DNA of 64,000 nucleotides from Rhizobium sp. CG5. GTDB lineage: Bacteria; Pseudomonadota; Alphaproteobacteria; Rhizobiales; Rhizobiaceae. The position numbers and the translations under genes are program-made. Under the pieces are notes generated by a model that saw only the letters and a list, made by a program, of their open reading frames with translations, was not told the origin of the DNA and did no database searches. Shown here one piece after another: positions 54,865-64,000 of the stretch; the stretch's first letter is position 1, and each line of letters starts with the position of its first letter. The DNA lies in the NCBI RefSeq assembly GCF_023701945.1, contig NZ_JABAEF010000003.1:372001-436000 (forward strand), given 5' to 3'.

Positions 54865-56304
54865 TCAGACGCCGCTGAGGCCGTCCGAGCCGATATAGGC
54901 GATGCGCAGCATGTTGGTCGCCCCCGGTGTGCCGAGCGGCACGCCGGCCGAAATGATGATCCGGTCGCCCGGCTTGCCGAAGCCTTCGGACGCCACGATA
55001 CGGCAGGCGCGGTTGACCATGTCGTCCAGGTCGGTCGGCTCGCTGGACACCACGCAATGCAGGCCCCAGACGATCGACAGGCGCCGTGCCGTCTGGATGA
55101 TCGGCGACAGCGCGATGATCGGCACTTCAGGGCGTTCGCGCGAGGCACGCAGGCCGGTATTGCCCGACGAGGTATAGCAGACGATCGAGGTCAGCTTCAG
55201 CGTCTCGGCAATCTGGCGAGCCGCCAGCGAGATCGCGTCGGCGCCGGTTGCTTCCGGCTGCGGGCGCTGGGCGTAGATAATGCCGGGATAATGGGGTTCG
55301 CGCTCGATCGTATAGGCGATCGAGGCCATGGTCGCAACGGCTTCGACCGGATACTGGCCGGATGCCGATTCGGCCGACAGCATGATCGCATCGGCGCCTT
55401 CGAAGACGGCGGTCGCGACGTCGGACACTTCGGCGCGGGTCGGCACCGGCGAGGTGATCATCGATTCCAGCATCTGGGTCGCCACGACGACCGGCTTGCC
55501 GGCACGCCGACAGGCGCGGATGAGCTGCTTTTGCAGGCCCGGAACCGCTTCCAGCGGCATTTCGACGCCGAGGTCGCCACGCGCGACCATCAAGGCGTCG
55601 GACAATTCGATGATTTCGTCGATCCGCTCGATCGCCTGCGGCTTCTCGATCTTCGACATCAGCCCGACGCGGCCGCGCGCCACCTTGCGCACATCGGCCA
55701 GGTCTTCCGGGCGCTGGATGAAGGACAGGGCAACCCAGTCGACTTCATTGGTGGCCAGAACCGCATCGAGGTCGGCCCAGTCCTTGGGCGTCAGGGCGCC
55801 GGAGGTCAAAAGCGTGTCGGGCAGGCTGACGCCCTTGCGGTCGGAGATCTTCGTGCCGGAGACGACCGTGCAGACGATCTTCTTGCCGTCGCATTTCTCG
55901 GCCCGCAGATGCAGCTTGCCATCGTCGATCAGCAGGCGATGGCCAGGCTTGACCGACTGCAGGATTTCCGGATGCGGCAGGAAGACGCGGGTATTGTCGC
56001 CGAGCGCCTCATTGTCGTCGAGGGTAAAGGTCTGCCCCTGCACCAGTTCGACCGTCGTCGTCGCAAACTTTCCGACGCGCAGCTTCGGTCCCTGAAGGTC
56101 GGCGAGAATGCCGATCGGACGGCCGCATTCGGCTTCCACGGCGCGGATGCGCTTGATCAGGTCGCGCATTCCGTCATGGCTGGCATGGCTCATGTTGATG
56201 CGGAACAGGTCCGCGCCGGCCTCGTGCAGCTTGCGGATCATCGCTTCGTCGGACGAAGCGGGCCCGAGCGTCGCCAGGATTTTAACTTTACGATTGCGCT
56301 TCAT
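54865..56304 (-). CDS. pyk: Pyruvate kinase
   Basis: A 479-residue pyruvate kinase that makes pyruvate and ATP from phosphoenolpyruvate. KILATLGPASSDEAMIRKLH opens the A domain, and FRINMSHASHDGMRDLI follows. VGLMSKIEKPQAIERIDEII contains the catalytic Lys. MVARGDLGVEMPLEAVPGLQ and ATQMLESMITSPVPTRAEVS are the Mg/K-binding signature. It completes the lower glycolytic set of tkt-gap-pgk-fba. Its ATG overlaps the stop of the upstream DUF1036 gene (ATGA), an operon-like coupling. Confidence 0.97.
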   Translation of the reverse strand: MKRNRKVKILATLGPASSDEAMIRKLHEAGADLFRINMSHASHDGMRDLIKRIRAVEAECGRPIGILADLQGPKLRVGKFATTTVELVQGQTFTLDDNEALGDNTRVFLPHPEILQSVKPGHRLLIDDGKLHLRAEKCDGKKIVCTVVSGTKISDRKGVSLPDTLLTSGALTPKDWADLDAVLATNEVDWVALSFIQRPEDLADVRKVARGRVGLMSKIEKPQAIERIDEIIELSDALMVARGDLGVEMPLEAVPGLQKQLIRACRRAGKPVVVATQMLESMITSPVPTRAEVSDVATAVFEGADAIMLSAESASGQYPVEAVATMASIAYTIEREPHYPGIIYAQRPQPEATGADAISLAARQIAETLKLTSIVCYTSSGNTGLRASRERPEVPIIALSPIIQTARRLSIVWGLHCVVSSEPTDLDDMVNRACRIVASEGFGKPGDRIIISAGVPLGTPGATNMLRIAYIGSDGLSGV

Positions 56305-56807
56305 CAGTTCTGGCCTTCCTGGGTGCCTGGAGTGTCGGAAAGCTGAACCATCCAGCTTCCCTGTCGGCCGGTGTCGTATTCCTTGAATCCCATCTGCTGG
56401 TAGCCGCGCGTGAAGCAGTCCTGGACACCGACAATCTTGAATTCGTTTTCAGCAACGCACATGTTGACGCCACCTGTCCAGCGACCGCCGCGGGCGGCAT
56501 CTTCCGCGTAGAGATAATAGTAGCGGGACTGCAATTCGCCTTCGATCAGGGTGGCGCAGGTGGTCGCCGGCACCTGCCACCAGCCTTCGCTGATCCAGCC
56601 TTCGGCGGACCGGTAACCGATCGCCACGCCGACCAAGTTCTGCGTCCCGTTGCACACCCGGAATTCGGCATGCGCGGACCCTGCCGCCATGAAAGGAAAA
56701 GCGAAAAGGCCAGCGAACAGCAAATGGCGCGTGGTGCGCCTGAACCTGACAACGGAAGAGAGTGTATTTCGTTTCGGCACGGTTTCCGACGGAACTCCAT
56801 TTTTCAT
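56304..56807 (-). CDS. Secreted DUF1036 protein
   Basis: A 167-residue protein with a signal peptide (hydrophobic stretch LLFAGLFAFPFMAAGSAHA near residues 29-47). The mature domain FRVCNGTQNLVGVAIGYRSA, then EGWWQVPATTCATLIEGELQ and YYLYAEDAARGG, is the DUF1036 pattern. Conserved cysteines probably form disulphides. The ATG at 56807 was chosen over 56846. DUF1036 genes overlap or adjoin pyk in many Rhizobiales, but the protein's role is unknown. Confidence 0.88.
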   Translation of the reverse strand: MKNGVPSETVPKRNTLSSVVRFRRTTRHLLFAGLFAFPFMAAGSAHAEFRVCNGTQNLVGVAIGYRSAEGWISEGWWQVPATTCATLIEGELQSRYYYLYAEDAARGGRWTGGVNMCVAENEFKIVGVQDCFTRGYQQMGFKEYDTGRQGSWMVQLSDTPGTQEGQN

Positions 56808-56984
56808 CAGTGCTGCTTTCTTGCGACGATGGGGCAAGAATGTCAACGCAACACTAATCGATTATAATTCCAAGGCAAATCTTCCCCCGCGAGTTTGGCA
56901 CAATGGTGGCGGCACGCAAATCTTGCACTCGCCAACGCCCCATGCCATCAAGCGGGACAATATGCAGGGGCAGCCGAAGATCCG

Positions 56985-57779
56985 ATGCAAGAATTCATAC
57001 CTTTCGAGATTATCCCAGGCGATCATGACAAGGGTTTGGTGCTGCTCGCCGATCACGCCATGAACCGCCTGCCGGAGCGCTACGGCCGGCTCGGTCTGCC
57101 CGAAACGGCGTTTTCGCGCCATATCGCCTTCGATATCGGCATAGAGGGCCTGACCCGCAGCCTGGCGGACAGACTTGGCGTGCCCGCCGTCCTCAGTTGC
57201 TTCTCGCGGCTGCTGATCGATCCGAACCGCGGCGAGGACGATCCGACCCTGATCATGAAGATTTCCGACGGGGCGATCATATCGGGCAATCACCCGATCA
57301 GCACCGAGGAATGGGATAGCCGCGTCGAACAATTCCACCGGCCCTACCACCAAGCCGTCGCCCGCACGATCGACGCGGTGGCACGCCAGACCGGCAAGGC
57401 GCCGCTGGTGCTGTCGCTGCATTCCTATACGCCGGCCTGGAAGGGCGAGCCGCGGCCCTGGCATGCCGCCGTGCTGTGGGACACCGATGAGCGGGCCGTG
57501 ATCCCGCTGATATCGGGCTTGCGGGCTGGCGGCGACATTCTGGTCGGCGACAACGAACCCTATGACGGCGCGCTGAAAGGCGATACGCTGTACCGGCACT
57601 GCATGGTGACGGGCATTCCCCATGCGCTGCTGGAAGTCCGCCAGGACCTGATCGGCGATGACGCCGGCATTGCCGCCTGGGCCGAGCGCCTTGCGCCGAT
57701 CTTCGAAACGATGAATACCGATCCGGCCCTGCATGCCTACCGGATCCACCCTTCCCGCACCGGGCCTTATTCCGGCTGA
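56985..57779 (+). CDS. N-formylglutamate amidohydrolase-like protein
   Basis: A 264-residue protein of the FGase family. VLLADHAMNRLPERYGRLGL, IAFDIGIEGLTRSLADRLGV, LSLHSYTPAWKGEPRPWHAA and LLEVRQDLIGDDAGIAAWAE carry the conserved zinc-site residues. HutG-type members deformylate N-formylglutamate in histidine breakdown. No hut genes are nearby, so a broader amidohydrolase role is possible. ATG 56985 was chosen because conserved sequence starts there, although the frame is open to 56895. Confidence 0.88.
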   Translation: MQEFIPFEIIPGDHDKGLVLLADHAMNRLPERYGRLGLPETAFSRHIAFDIGIEGLTRSLADRLGVPAVLSCFSRLLIDPNRGEDDPTLIMKISDGAIISGNHPISTEEWDSRVEQFHRPYHQAVARTIDAVARQTGKAPLVLSLHSYTPAWKGEPRPWHAAVLWDTDERAVIPLISGLRAGGDILVGDNEPYDGALKGDTLYRHCMVTGIPHALLEVRQDLIGDDAGIAAWAERLAPIFETMNTDPALHAYRIHPSRTGPYSG

Positions 57780-57788
57780 CGACAGGAC

Positions 57789-58100
57789 ATGACCATGACC
57801 CACCCCACCGAACAGCAGCAGATCGAATTCGAGGCCGCCGCCTTTCGCCGGCTTTTGGGACACCTGCGCGAGCGCAGCGACGTGCAGAACATCGATCTGA
57901 TGAACCTGGCGGGATTTTGCCGCAATTGCCTGTCCAACTGGTATCGGGACGCCGCGAAAGACGAAGGCGTCGATATTGCTAAGGACGAAGCCCGCACCAT
58001 GGTCTACGGCATGCCTTACGAGGACTGGAAGACGCTCCACCAGGGCGAAGCATCCGACGCCCAGAAGGTGGCATTCGAGGCAAGCCGACCCCACGAATAA
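57789..58100 (+). CDS. DUF1244 protein
   Basis: A 103-residue protein. FRRLLGHLRERSDVQNIDLM, then NLAGFCRNCLSNWYRDAAKD and TMVYGMPYEDWKTLHQ, match the helical DUF1244 family. The paired cysteines in FCRNCL are conserved and could bind metal. ACAGGAC precedes the ATG, 9 bases after the amidohydrolase stop, so co-transcription is likely. Function unknown. Confidence 0.9.
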   Translation: MTMTHPTEQQQIEFEAAAFRRLLGHLRERSDVQNIDLMNLAGFCRNCLSNWYRDAAKDEGVDIAKDEARTMVYGMPYEDWKTLHQGEASDAQKVAFEASRPHE

Positions 58101-58193
58101 TCGCAAATCCGGCAAGGGGGCTTGACGCGACGCCCGCTTCACGGCAGGTCACGCCTCACCGAAACCACCGTTTCCCAACAATAGGAGATTCAG

Positions 58194-58457
58194 ATGTCTG
58201 ATGCTCATGGCGTCGCCCGTGACCAACTCCGCGCTTTTGTAGAGCGCATCGAACGACTGGAAGAAGAAAAGAAGACCATCGCCGACGACATCAAGGACGT
58301 CTATGGCGAAGCCAAGGGCACCGGCTTCGATACCAAGATCCTGAAAAAGGTCATCGCCCTGCGCAAGAAGGACGCCCAGGAGCGGATGGAAGAGGATCTG
58401 ATCCTCGACACCTACCTGCACGCCCTCGGCATGATCGAATCCCCGCCCGAGGAATAA
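58194..58457 (+). CDS. gapR: GapR, nucleoid-associated protein (DUF2312)
   Basis: An 87-residue coiled-coil DNA-binding protein. [20 protein letters not shown], then [20 protein letters not shown] and [20 protein letters not shown], are the DUF2312/GapR family. In Caulobacter GapR clamps overtwisted DNA ahead of replication and transcription and is essential. AATAGGAG lies about 8 bases before the ATG. A GC hairpin (around 58497-58514) follows the stop. Confidence 0.93.
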   Translation: MSDAHGVARDQLRAFVERIERLEEEKKTIADDIKDVYGEAKGTGFDTKILKKVIALRKKDAQERMEEDLILDTYLHALGMIESPPEE

Positions 58458-58543
58458 ACCGGATCGCAATTTCCGGAGAACGAGGACAGGCATAAGAACC
58501 CGCTTCGCGGTTCAGCCCCTAACGGAAATGTGGAACACTGCCC

Positions 58544-58658
58544 TGTCGCAGATATCAATCGCAAAACTCTGACTTTTGCGAGGGAGTTTTGCGACAGAAC
58601 TTCCCATGATCTTTCAGCGCTGGCGGTTTTGTCACGAATATTAGGAATTCTGCGACGA
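58544..58658. repeat. Left cluster of TGTCGCA-type palindromic repeats
   Basis: TGTCGCA (58544), TCGCAAAACTC (58559), TTTTGCGA (58574), GAGTTTTGCGACAG (58584) and TTCTGCGACGA (58648) form nested inverted repeats. The last repeat includes the end of the hydrolase gene, encoding its final residues and stop. A related cluster in opposite orientation lies at 59458-59535. Confidence 0.65.
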
Positions 58659-59432
58659 GGCCGGGCCGTCGATACGATCTATCAGCGCCGAAGCTGTCGG
58701 CCACCAAACATCAAGATCGAGCAAGTCCACGTGTCGGCGGTCCGGCAACATTGTCAGAGAAATGCGCTCGCCGGCCTGCGGATTTTTTTCCGATAACGCC
58801 GCCTTGAACCGCTTCACGCCGTCCAAAGGAATGTGATTATCCAATTCACACGATATGAAGTTCAGCCAAGGCCCCCGCGCATATCGGTCCAAATGCGTCA
58901 AAGGATTGAGCTGGTCATAGAAAAACTGCGCGTATGGGTCCGGCTCGCCGGATGGCAGCAATTTAGTGGCGTCCATAACATCGTGCATTCCCGGCCGCTT
59001 CCAATCTGGTGTCGAGCCGACCGCAACGACATTGGAAATCCGGGAATCAAGGCCAGCAGCGGCAACCGCTATATCCCCGCCGAGAGAGAGGCCGCTTATA
59101 AATGCCGGCGCAGCTAGATCGAACTCGGTCAGCCCCCAATCAATCACGCGCGATATATCGAGCGTCGTTTGCCCAAGGATAGGCCACATATTCCGCTGAA
59201 AATTCCCGAACACGCGCGCCGTGAGCTGGTTCCGGCTTTCATGGCCGCGTTCGCCTTGTTGCCATATATCCATGCCGACCGCCGCGAAGCCTTTTTCGGC
59301 CAGATGGTCGAGAACCGGCTTTGTTTCCTCTTTCGTTTGCCCAAAGGCTGGCAGATGAAGGAACAAGTGCCGCGCGGCTCCCTGCGGCTTGCTGACAATG
59401 ATCGGAATACCATCAGGCGCTAACGTAGCCAT
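58641..59432 (-). CDS. Alpha/beta hydrolase (dienelactone hydrolase-like)
   Basis: A 263-residue hydrolase. HLFLHLPAFGQTKEETKPVL opens the fold, AAVGMDIWQQGERGHESRNQ follows, ISGLSLGGDIAVAAAG is the nucleophile elbow (GLSLGG), and the C-terminal RRHVDLLDLD supplies a His. Substrate unknown. The last codons and the stop lie in a palindromic repeat, and a matching inverted cluster lies just upstream of the start. Together these suggest a mobile or swapped cassette. Its base composition is a little lower in GC than the surroundings. Confidence 0.82.
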   Translation of the reverse strand: MATLAPDGIPIIVSKPQGAARHLFLHLPAFGQTKEETKPVLDHLAEKGFAAVGMDIWQQGERGHESRNQLTARVFGNFQRNMWPILGQTTLDISRVIDWGLTEFDLAAPAFISGLSLGGDIAVAAAGLDSRISNVVAVGSTPDWKRPGMHDVMDATKLLPSGEPDPYAQFFYDQLNPLTHLDRYARGPWLNFISCELDNHIPLDGVKRFKAALSEKNPQAGERISLTMLPDRRHVDLLDLDVWWPTASALIDRIDGPASSQNS

Positions 59433-59457
59433 ATTCTATAAGTCTCTTTCGCTTGTC

Positions 59458-59535
59458 TGTCGCAAAACTCCCAATTAAAGCGAGAATTTTGCAACCGAAT
59501 TTCGCGACGTTGCAGAAATGGGTATTCTGCGACAG
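59458..59535. repeat. Right cluster of TGTCGCA-type palindromic repeats
   Basis: The cluster starts TGTCGCAAAACTCCC (59458) and ends TTCTGCGACAG (59525-59535), with inner GAATTTTGC, TTTCGCGACG and TTGCAGAA. It resembles the reverse complement of 58544-58597. The remaining bases to 59722 show no gene. Confidence 0.65.
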
Positions 59536-59722
59536 TTTGAGCATGCCGAATGCTTGCCGAAGGTGCTTTAAACCACAATAGCCGCCCGCAACGCCCGTGT
59601 TGCAAGCAGTTTCGGTCAGTCGCTTGATTCCACATTCCCAATAGCGGGCTGGGCTTCGCAGTCGGTTTTTCTGTATGGGAAGATGGCGAAGGCGAAGGTT
59701 TCATCCATTCGCCGATCGCCGA

Positions 59723-61696
59723 TCAGGGCTTGGCAGCCCCGAAACGGCCCGGATCGATTGGCGCGGGCTGGCTCGAGAAGCCGACCGGATAAACGGCGGC
59801 AGACTCGGCGCTCAACGAACGGCTGACGATACGCGGCGCCTTGCCGCCCTTGCCCACCGTGCCGACGCGTTCCTTGTTCAAGGCCCATTGCGACAGCATA
59901 TTGCCGGTCAGCTTGGTGCCGCCGGTCATGGCCCGGTGTGCGGCTTCGGCTTCGCTCAGGCTCGGACGGCCGCCCTTGGCCGGCAGGCCAGCCTCGACGC
60001 TTGTGTCGACAGGCTTCGGTTCATCAAACACATCGCCGAAATCAACCGTGCGCGTCGAGGGCTTGGCCGGCGCGATGGAAGCCACTTCCGTCGCCCGCGG
60101 CTTGGCCGTTTCGGCAGGGTGCGGCTTGGCCACGGGAACGGCCGCAACGGCGGTGGCAATCGGCTTGGCAGGCGCAGGCATCGGGGTCGGCACCGGCGCA
60201 GCCAGCGCCGAATCCTTCGGCTCAGCCGGCTGGCGCACCGGCATCTGGCTCTGTTCCAGCGCGCTGGCGGCCTCCGGCGACAGGATCGCCTGTTCCACGG
60301 ACATCGGCTCGGATTTCGGTGACACCTCGGCGGTCGCAGCCAGCGCATCGGCAAGGGCCGGACGACCGGCCGGGATCGGAATGCCGGCGGCGCCATCGTC
60401 GACGGGCGGCAGCGAACCCGGCGCAACGGATGCGGTCAGGATATAGGTTTCGGCATCGCCCTTCATGCCGCGCTGGCCAAGCAGGGTGGGCACCGGGATC
60501 TTGTAGGTCTGCAGATCGGCAAAGCCTTCGTCGGAAGCCTGCTCCGGATCGACCGCGGCAGCGATTTCCGGCGGCTGCGGCGTGGCAACCTTCTGCAGAG
60601 CGTCTTCGGCGGCACTGCGGTTCGGCGAATAGAGTGCTACCGCCAGGCTTTCATTGCCGGCCTGCGGGCGGAACGCCGGACGCGACAGCGGCACGGGTGC
60701 AACGATCGACGGATCGACCGAGGCTTCAGCCGGAGACGGCTCCGGCGGCGGCACGGCGGCAGCGACCAATATGGGCTGCTCGGCGGTCACCACAGGCTTG
60801 GCGATAGCGGGACGCTCGGCCGGCACGACGACGTCTTCTTCCTCGTCCTCATCCCCACCGCCGAACAGCATGGCCAGCAGGTTCTTGCGCTTGCTCGGCT
60901 CTTTCGAGTCCGCCATGAGGATCTGCTTGGAATTCAGCCGCTGCTTGTATTCGGCCAGGGCCTGATTATAGCCCGGAAGCGGTTTGCCGTCGGATGGAAT
61001 ATGAACCGTTTTGCCATCGGGGAACAGGCGGGAAAGCTCGTTGCGCGTCATACGGGGCCAGGCGCGCACGCCGGCCACATCCATATGCACGAAAGGCGAT
61101 CCGGAATTGGGGTAATAGCCGACGCCGCCGGCCTGCATTTTAATGCCGAGTTCGCGCAGCGTCTTCAAAGGAACGCCGGGAATGTAGAAGTCCATCGCCG
61201 TGCCACGCATATGCTGGCTTTCCTTGGCGACACCCTTGGACCGTGACCGCAGCATGGAATTGGTTTCGGGCGAGCGGTAACCGGAGACGACATTGATATA
61301 GCCGCTGGCACCGGCCCGCGTGTAGACTTCCCAGACCAGGTCGAACAGGCGCGGATCCATCTTGGTCGGCTGATTGCGACGCCAGTCGCGGACGATGTTA
61401 TTGAGCTGCTTCAGGCCGTTGGCATCGTAGCGCCCGTTGCGCTTGAAGGTGATCGCCGCTTTTTCGCCAGTATGCACGAAATGGATCTTCAGCGTGCGTG
61501 TCTCGGCAGCAGCCTGCGACGCGGAACCGAACAACGCGGATACGCCGATCGCCAACAGCACCAGGGCCAGGAAGACGAACCGCGAAGCGGCCGATCCTCT
61601 TTCGGACTGTCGGCAAAGCCGATCATGCCCGGAAGGCCCCAAAATTGCACGAGATACCTGCAAATCAATCCCCGTCCGAAAGACAACGTCCCACAT
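59723..61696 (-). CDS. DUF882 (M15-like) envelope protein with long disordered tail
   Basis: About 657 residues. An N-terminal membrane/signal segment (FVFLALVLLAIGVSALFGSA) is followed by a DUF882 domain at about 70-220 (peptidase M15-like). SGYRSPETNSML, SQHMRGTAMDFYIPG and FVHMDVAGVRAWPRM carry the His/Asp/His zinc-site pattern. The remaining ~430 residues are rich in Pro, Ala, Glu and Lys and look disordered. A role in peptidoglycan trimming is inferred. The start is uncertain: ATG 61696 has no clear ribosome site, while TTG 61663 follows GGGG at good spacing. Confidence 0.82.
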   Translation of the reverse strand: MWDVVFRTGIDLQVSRAILGPSGHDRLCRQSERGSAASRFVFLALVLLAIGVSALFGSASQAAAETRTLKIHFVHTGEKAAITFKRNGRYDANGLKQLNNIVRDWRRNQPTKMDPRLFDLVWEVYTRAGASGYINVVSGYRSPETNSMLRSRSKGVAKESQHMRGTAMDFYIPGVPLKTLRELGIKMQAGGVGYYPNSGSPFVHMDVAGVRAWPRMTRNELSRLFPDGKTVHIPSDGKPLPGYNQALAEYKQRLNSKQILMADSKEPSKRKNLLAMLFGGGDEDEEEDVVVPAERPAIAKPVVTAEQPILVAAAVPPPEPSPAEASVDPSIVAPVPLSRPAFRPQAGNESLAVALYSPNRSAAEDALQKVATPQPPEIAAAVDPEQASDEGFADLQTYKIPVPTLLGQRGMKGDAETYILTASVAPGSLPPVDDGAAGIPIPAGRPALADALAATAEVSPKSEPMSVEQAILSPEAASALEQSQMPVRQPAEPKDSALAAPVPTPMPAPAKPIATAVAAVPVAKPHPAETAKPRATEVASIAPAKPSTRTVDFGDVFDEPKPVDTSVEAGLPAKGGRPSLSEAEAAHRAMTGGTKLTGNMLSQWALNKERVGTVGKGGKAPRIVSRSLSAESAAVYPVGFSSQPAPIDPGRFGAAKP

Positions 61697-61699
61697 CAA

Positions 61700-62124
61700 A
61701 CCAAATGACGGTCAAATGCGGTAACTACATGGCAAAACTGCCACACCGCCGACATCGATTCATATATAGTGAACCAATCTCTAACAAGCGATTTACCAGA
61801 GGTAATAAATCATCCTTACCCCAGGGTTAACAATCGGTTGGGGAAAACTTTTTTCGACACGGGGCGATTTTGGCGGGATAATTGCCCTCGCAGGCGCAGA
61901 AACCATCCGCAGAAGCGACGGCAAACTTCAGAAATATCGTTTCATTTCATATCCTTGCCCGGCAGATGCCGCAGCTGGTCCGGCCACGGCACCCAAAAGC
62001 CGAAACAGCCGGCACGTTATTCCCGGCAGGGCCGGTGCGACACTAAGGCCCGGCCCATTGCCCAATCCTTCGCACAAAGGCGCTTTAGCCGGGCGACCTT
62101 GCCACCCGGCTAAAGGGGTAGACC
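61700..62124. other. Gene-free region between the DUF882 gene and the response regulator gene
   Basis: About 425 bases with no credible frame. It holds the leader of the DUF882 gene, an AT-rich stretch around 61760-61860, and a hairpin (62084-62114) just after the response regulator stop. Confidence 0.5.
62084..62114 (-). terminator. Hairpin after the sigma-54 response regulator
   Basis: TTTAGCCGGG (62084-62093) pairs perfectly with CCCGGCTAAA (62105-62114) around an 11-base loop, 10 bases past the stop codon at 62125. On the minus strand it is followed by GCGCC, not a T-tract. Confidence 0.5.
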
Positions 62125-63690
<1,566 letters not shown>

Positions 63691-63908
63691 ATTTCAAGCT
63701 CCCGGAATCATTCTTGGCGCTTTAAGCACAGTGAGACGAAGCCCGATCCTGCCAGAAAGGATTGAAGATGAGGTTTTGAGAACCGCTCGGATTTTAACGA
63801 TTTCGAAAGCCCTGACCGGGACCGGGACGCTGCCGACATGGCTTGCCGCCGCGCGCGCGACTGTCTATTCGTTACGGCTCATTATTGCCGAACAGGAAGG
63901 AACTCACC

Positions 63909-64000
63909 ATGCGCTTCGCACGATCCAACGACCCCCGTCTGTTTGCGCCGGCGATTGCAACCGTCGAGACCGATCCGGCCCTGGGCAGCCTGCCGCTGTG
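63909..64000 (+). CDS. Unidentified protein, N-terminal fragment (cut by window edge)
   Basis: ATG 63909 follows AGGAAGGA at about 6 bases, a strong ribosome site, and the frame stays open to the window end (30 codons: MRFARSNDPRLFAPAIATVE and so on). Too little is present to assign a family. It diverges from the response regulator gene. Confidence 0.55.
   Translation, partial: MRFARSNDPRLFAPAIATVETDPALGSLPL

Overview
The window is about 64 kb of GC-rich chromosomal DNA from an alphaproteobacterium, almost certainly of the Rhizobiaceae (Rhizobium/Agrobacterium/Allorhizobium type). The evidence is a combination of markers: an sqdBDC sulfolipid operon, RcdA, GapR and CtrA-type TTAA-N7-TTAA sites, cysteine-free ribosomal proteins L31 and L36, a tkt-gap-pgk-fba glycolytic row, an alphaproteobacterial-type 6S RNA next to zapA, and RIME-like and MITE-like intergenic repeats. 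No rRNA, tRNA, CRISPR array, transposase or integrase gene was seen.

Layout. 0-3.3 kb: tail of a DinB-family gene convergent with sqdBDC. 3.4-14.6 kb: a housekeeping row on the + strand, namely ybgC, the envelope-constriction operon tolQRAB-pal-cpoB, then tilS, ftsH and glmM. 14.7-19.1 kb: small enzymes, mostly on the - strand (COG4551 phosphatase, YebC, MBL-fold protein, YmdB-type phosphodiesterase, 5-formyl-THF cyclo-ligase). 19.2-24.3 kb: an accessory block with a chemoreceptor, a cyclopropane fatty acid synthase and an AT-richer abortive-infection-type gene. That last gene is bracketed by copies of the 3' end of the 6S RNA gene. 24.3-35.8 kb: zapA and a DUF4164 gene diverge from tkt-gap-(insert)-antiporter-pgk-fbaB. 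The insert after gap carries a lipoprotein and a fused muramidase-like/M15 peptidase, and is flanked by duplicated pieces of the gap 3' end and its terminator. 35.9-43.7 kb: PhzF, MFS transporter, DUF1192, a CtrA-linked region with a candidate small RNA, rcdA, rpmE, an MsbA-like ABC exporter and a flavoprotein dehydrogenase. 43.9-52.7 kb: a MotA/TolQ-like plus OmpA/MotB-like pair, suhB, Sel1-repeat protein, ThiE-like, TauE, ArsR, two YdcH paralogues, purEK and rpmJ. 52.7-64 kb: a TPR protein, a lipoprotein hydrolase, a 273-bp MITE, pyk, DUF1036, an N-formylglutamate amidohydrolase-like gene, DUF1244, gapR, a hydrolase cassette flanked by palindromic repeats, a DUF882 protein and a sigma-54 response regulator.

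How it fits together: most of the window is core genome for envelope integrity (Tol-Pal, FtsH, GlmM), lower glycolysis (Tkt, Gap, Pgk, Fba, Pyk) and cell-cycle control (ZapA, RcdA, GapR). Three spots look acquired. These are the islet at the 6S RNA gene (22.8-24.1 kb), the islet at the 3' end of gap (28.4-31.3 kb) and the hydrolase between repeat clusters (58.5-59.5 kb). The two strongest candidates for something undescribed are the defence-like gene at the 6S RNA site and the lipoprotein/peptidoglycan-hydrolase pair at gap. All functional names come from reading motifs by eye; no database search was run.
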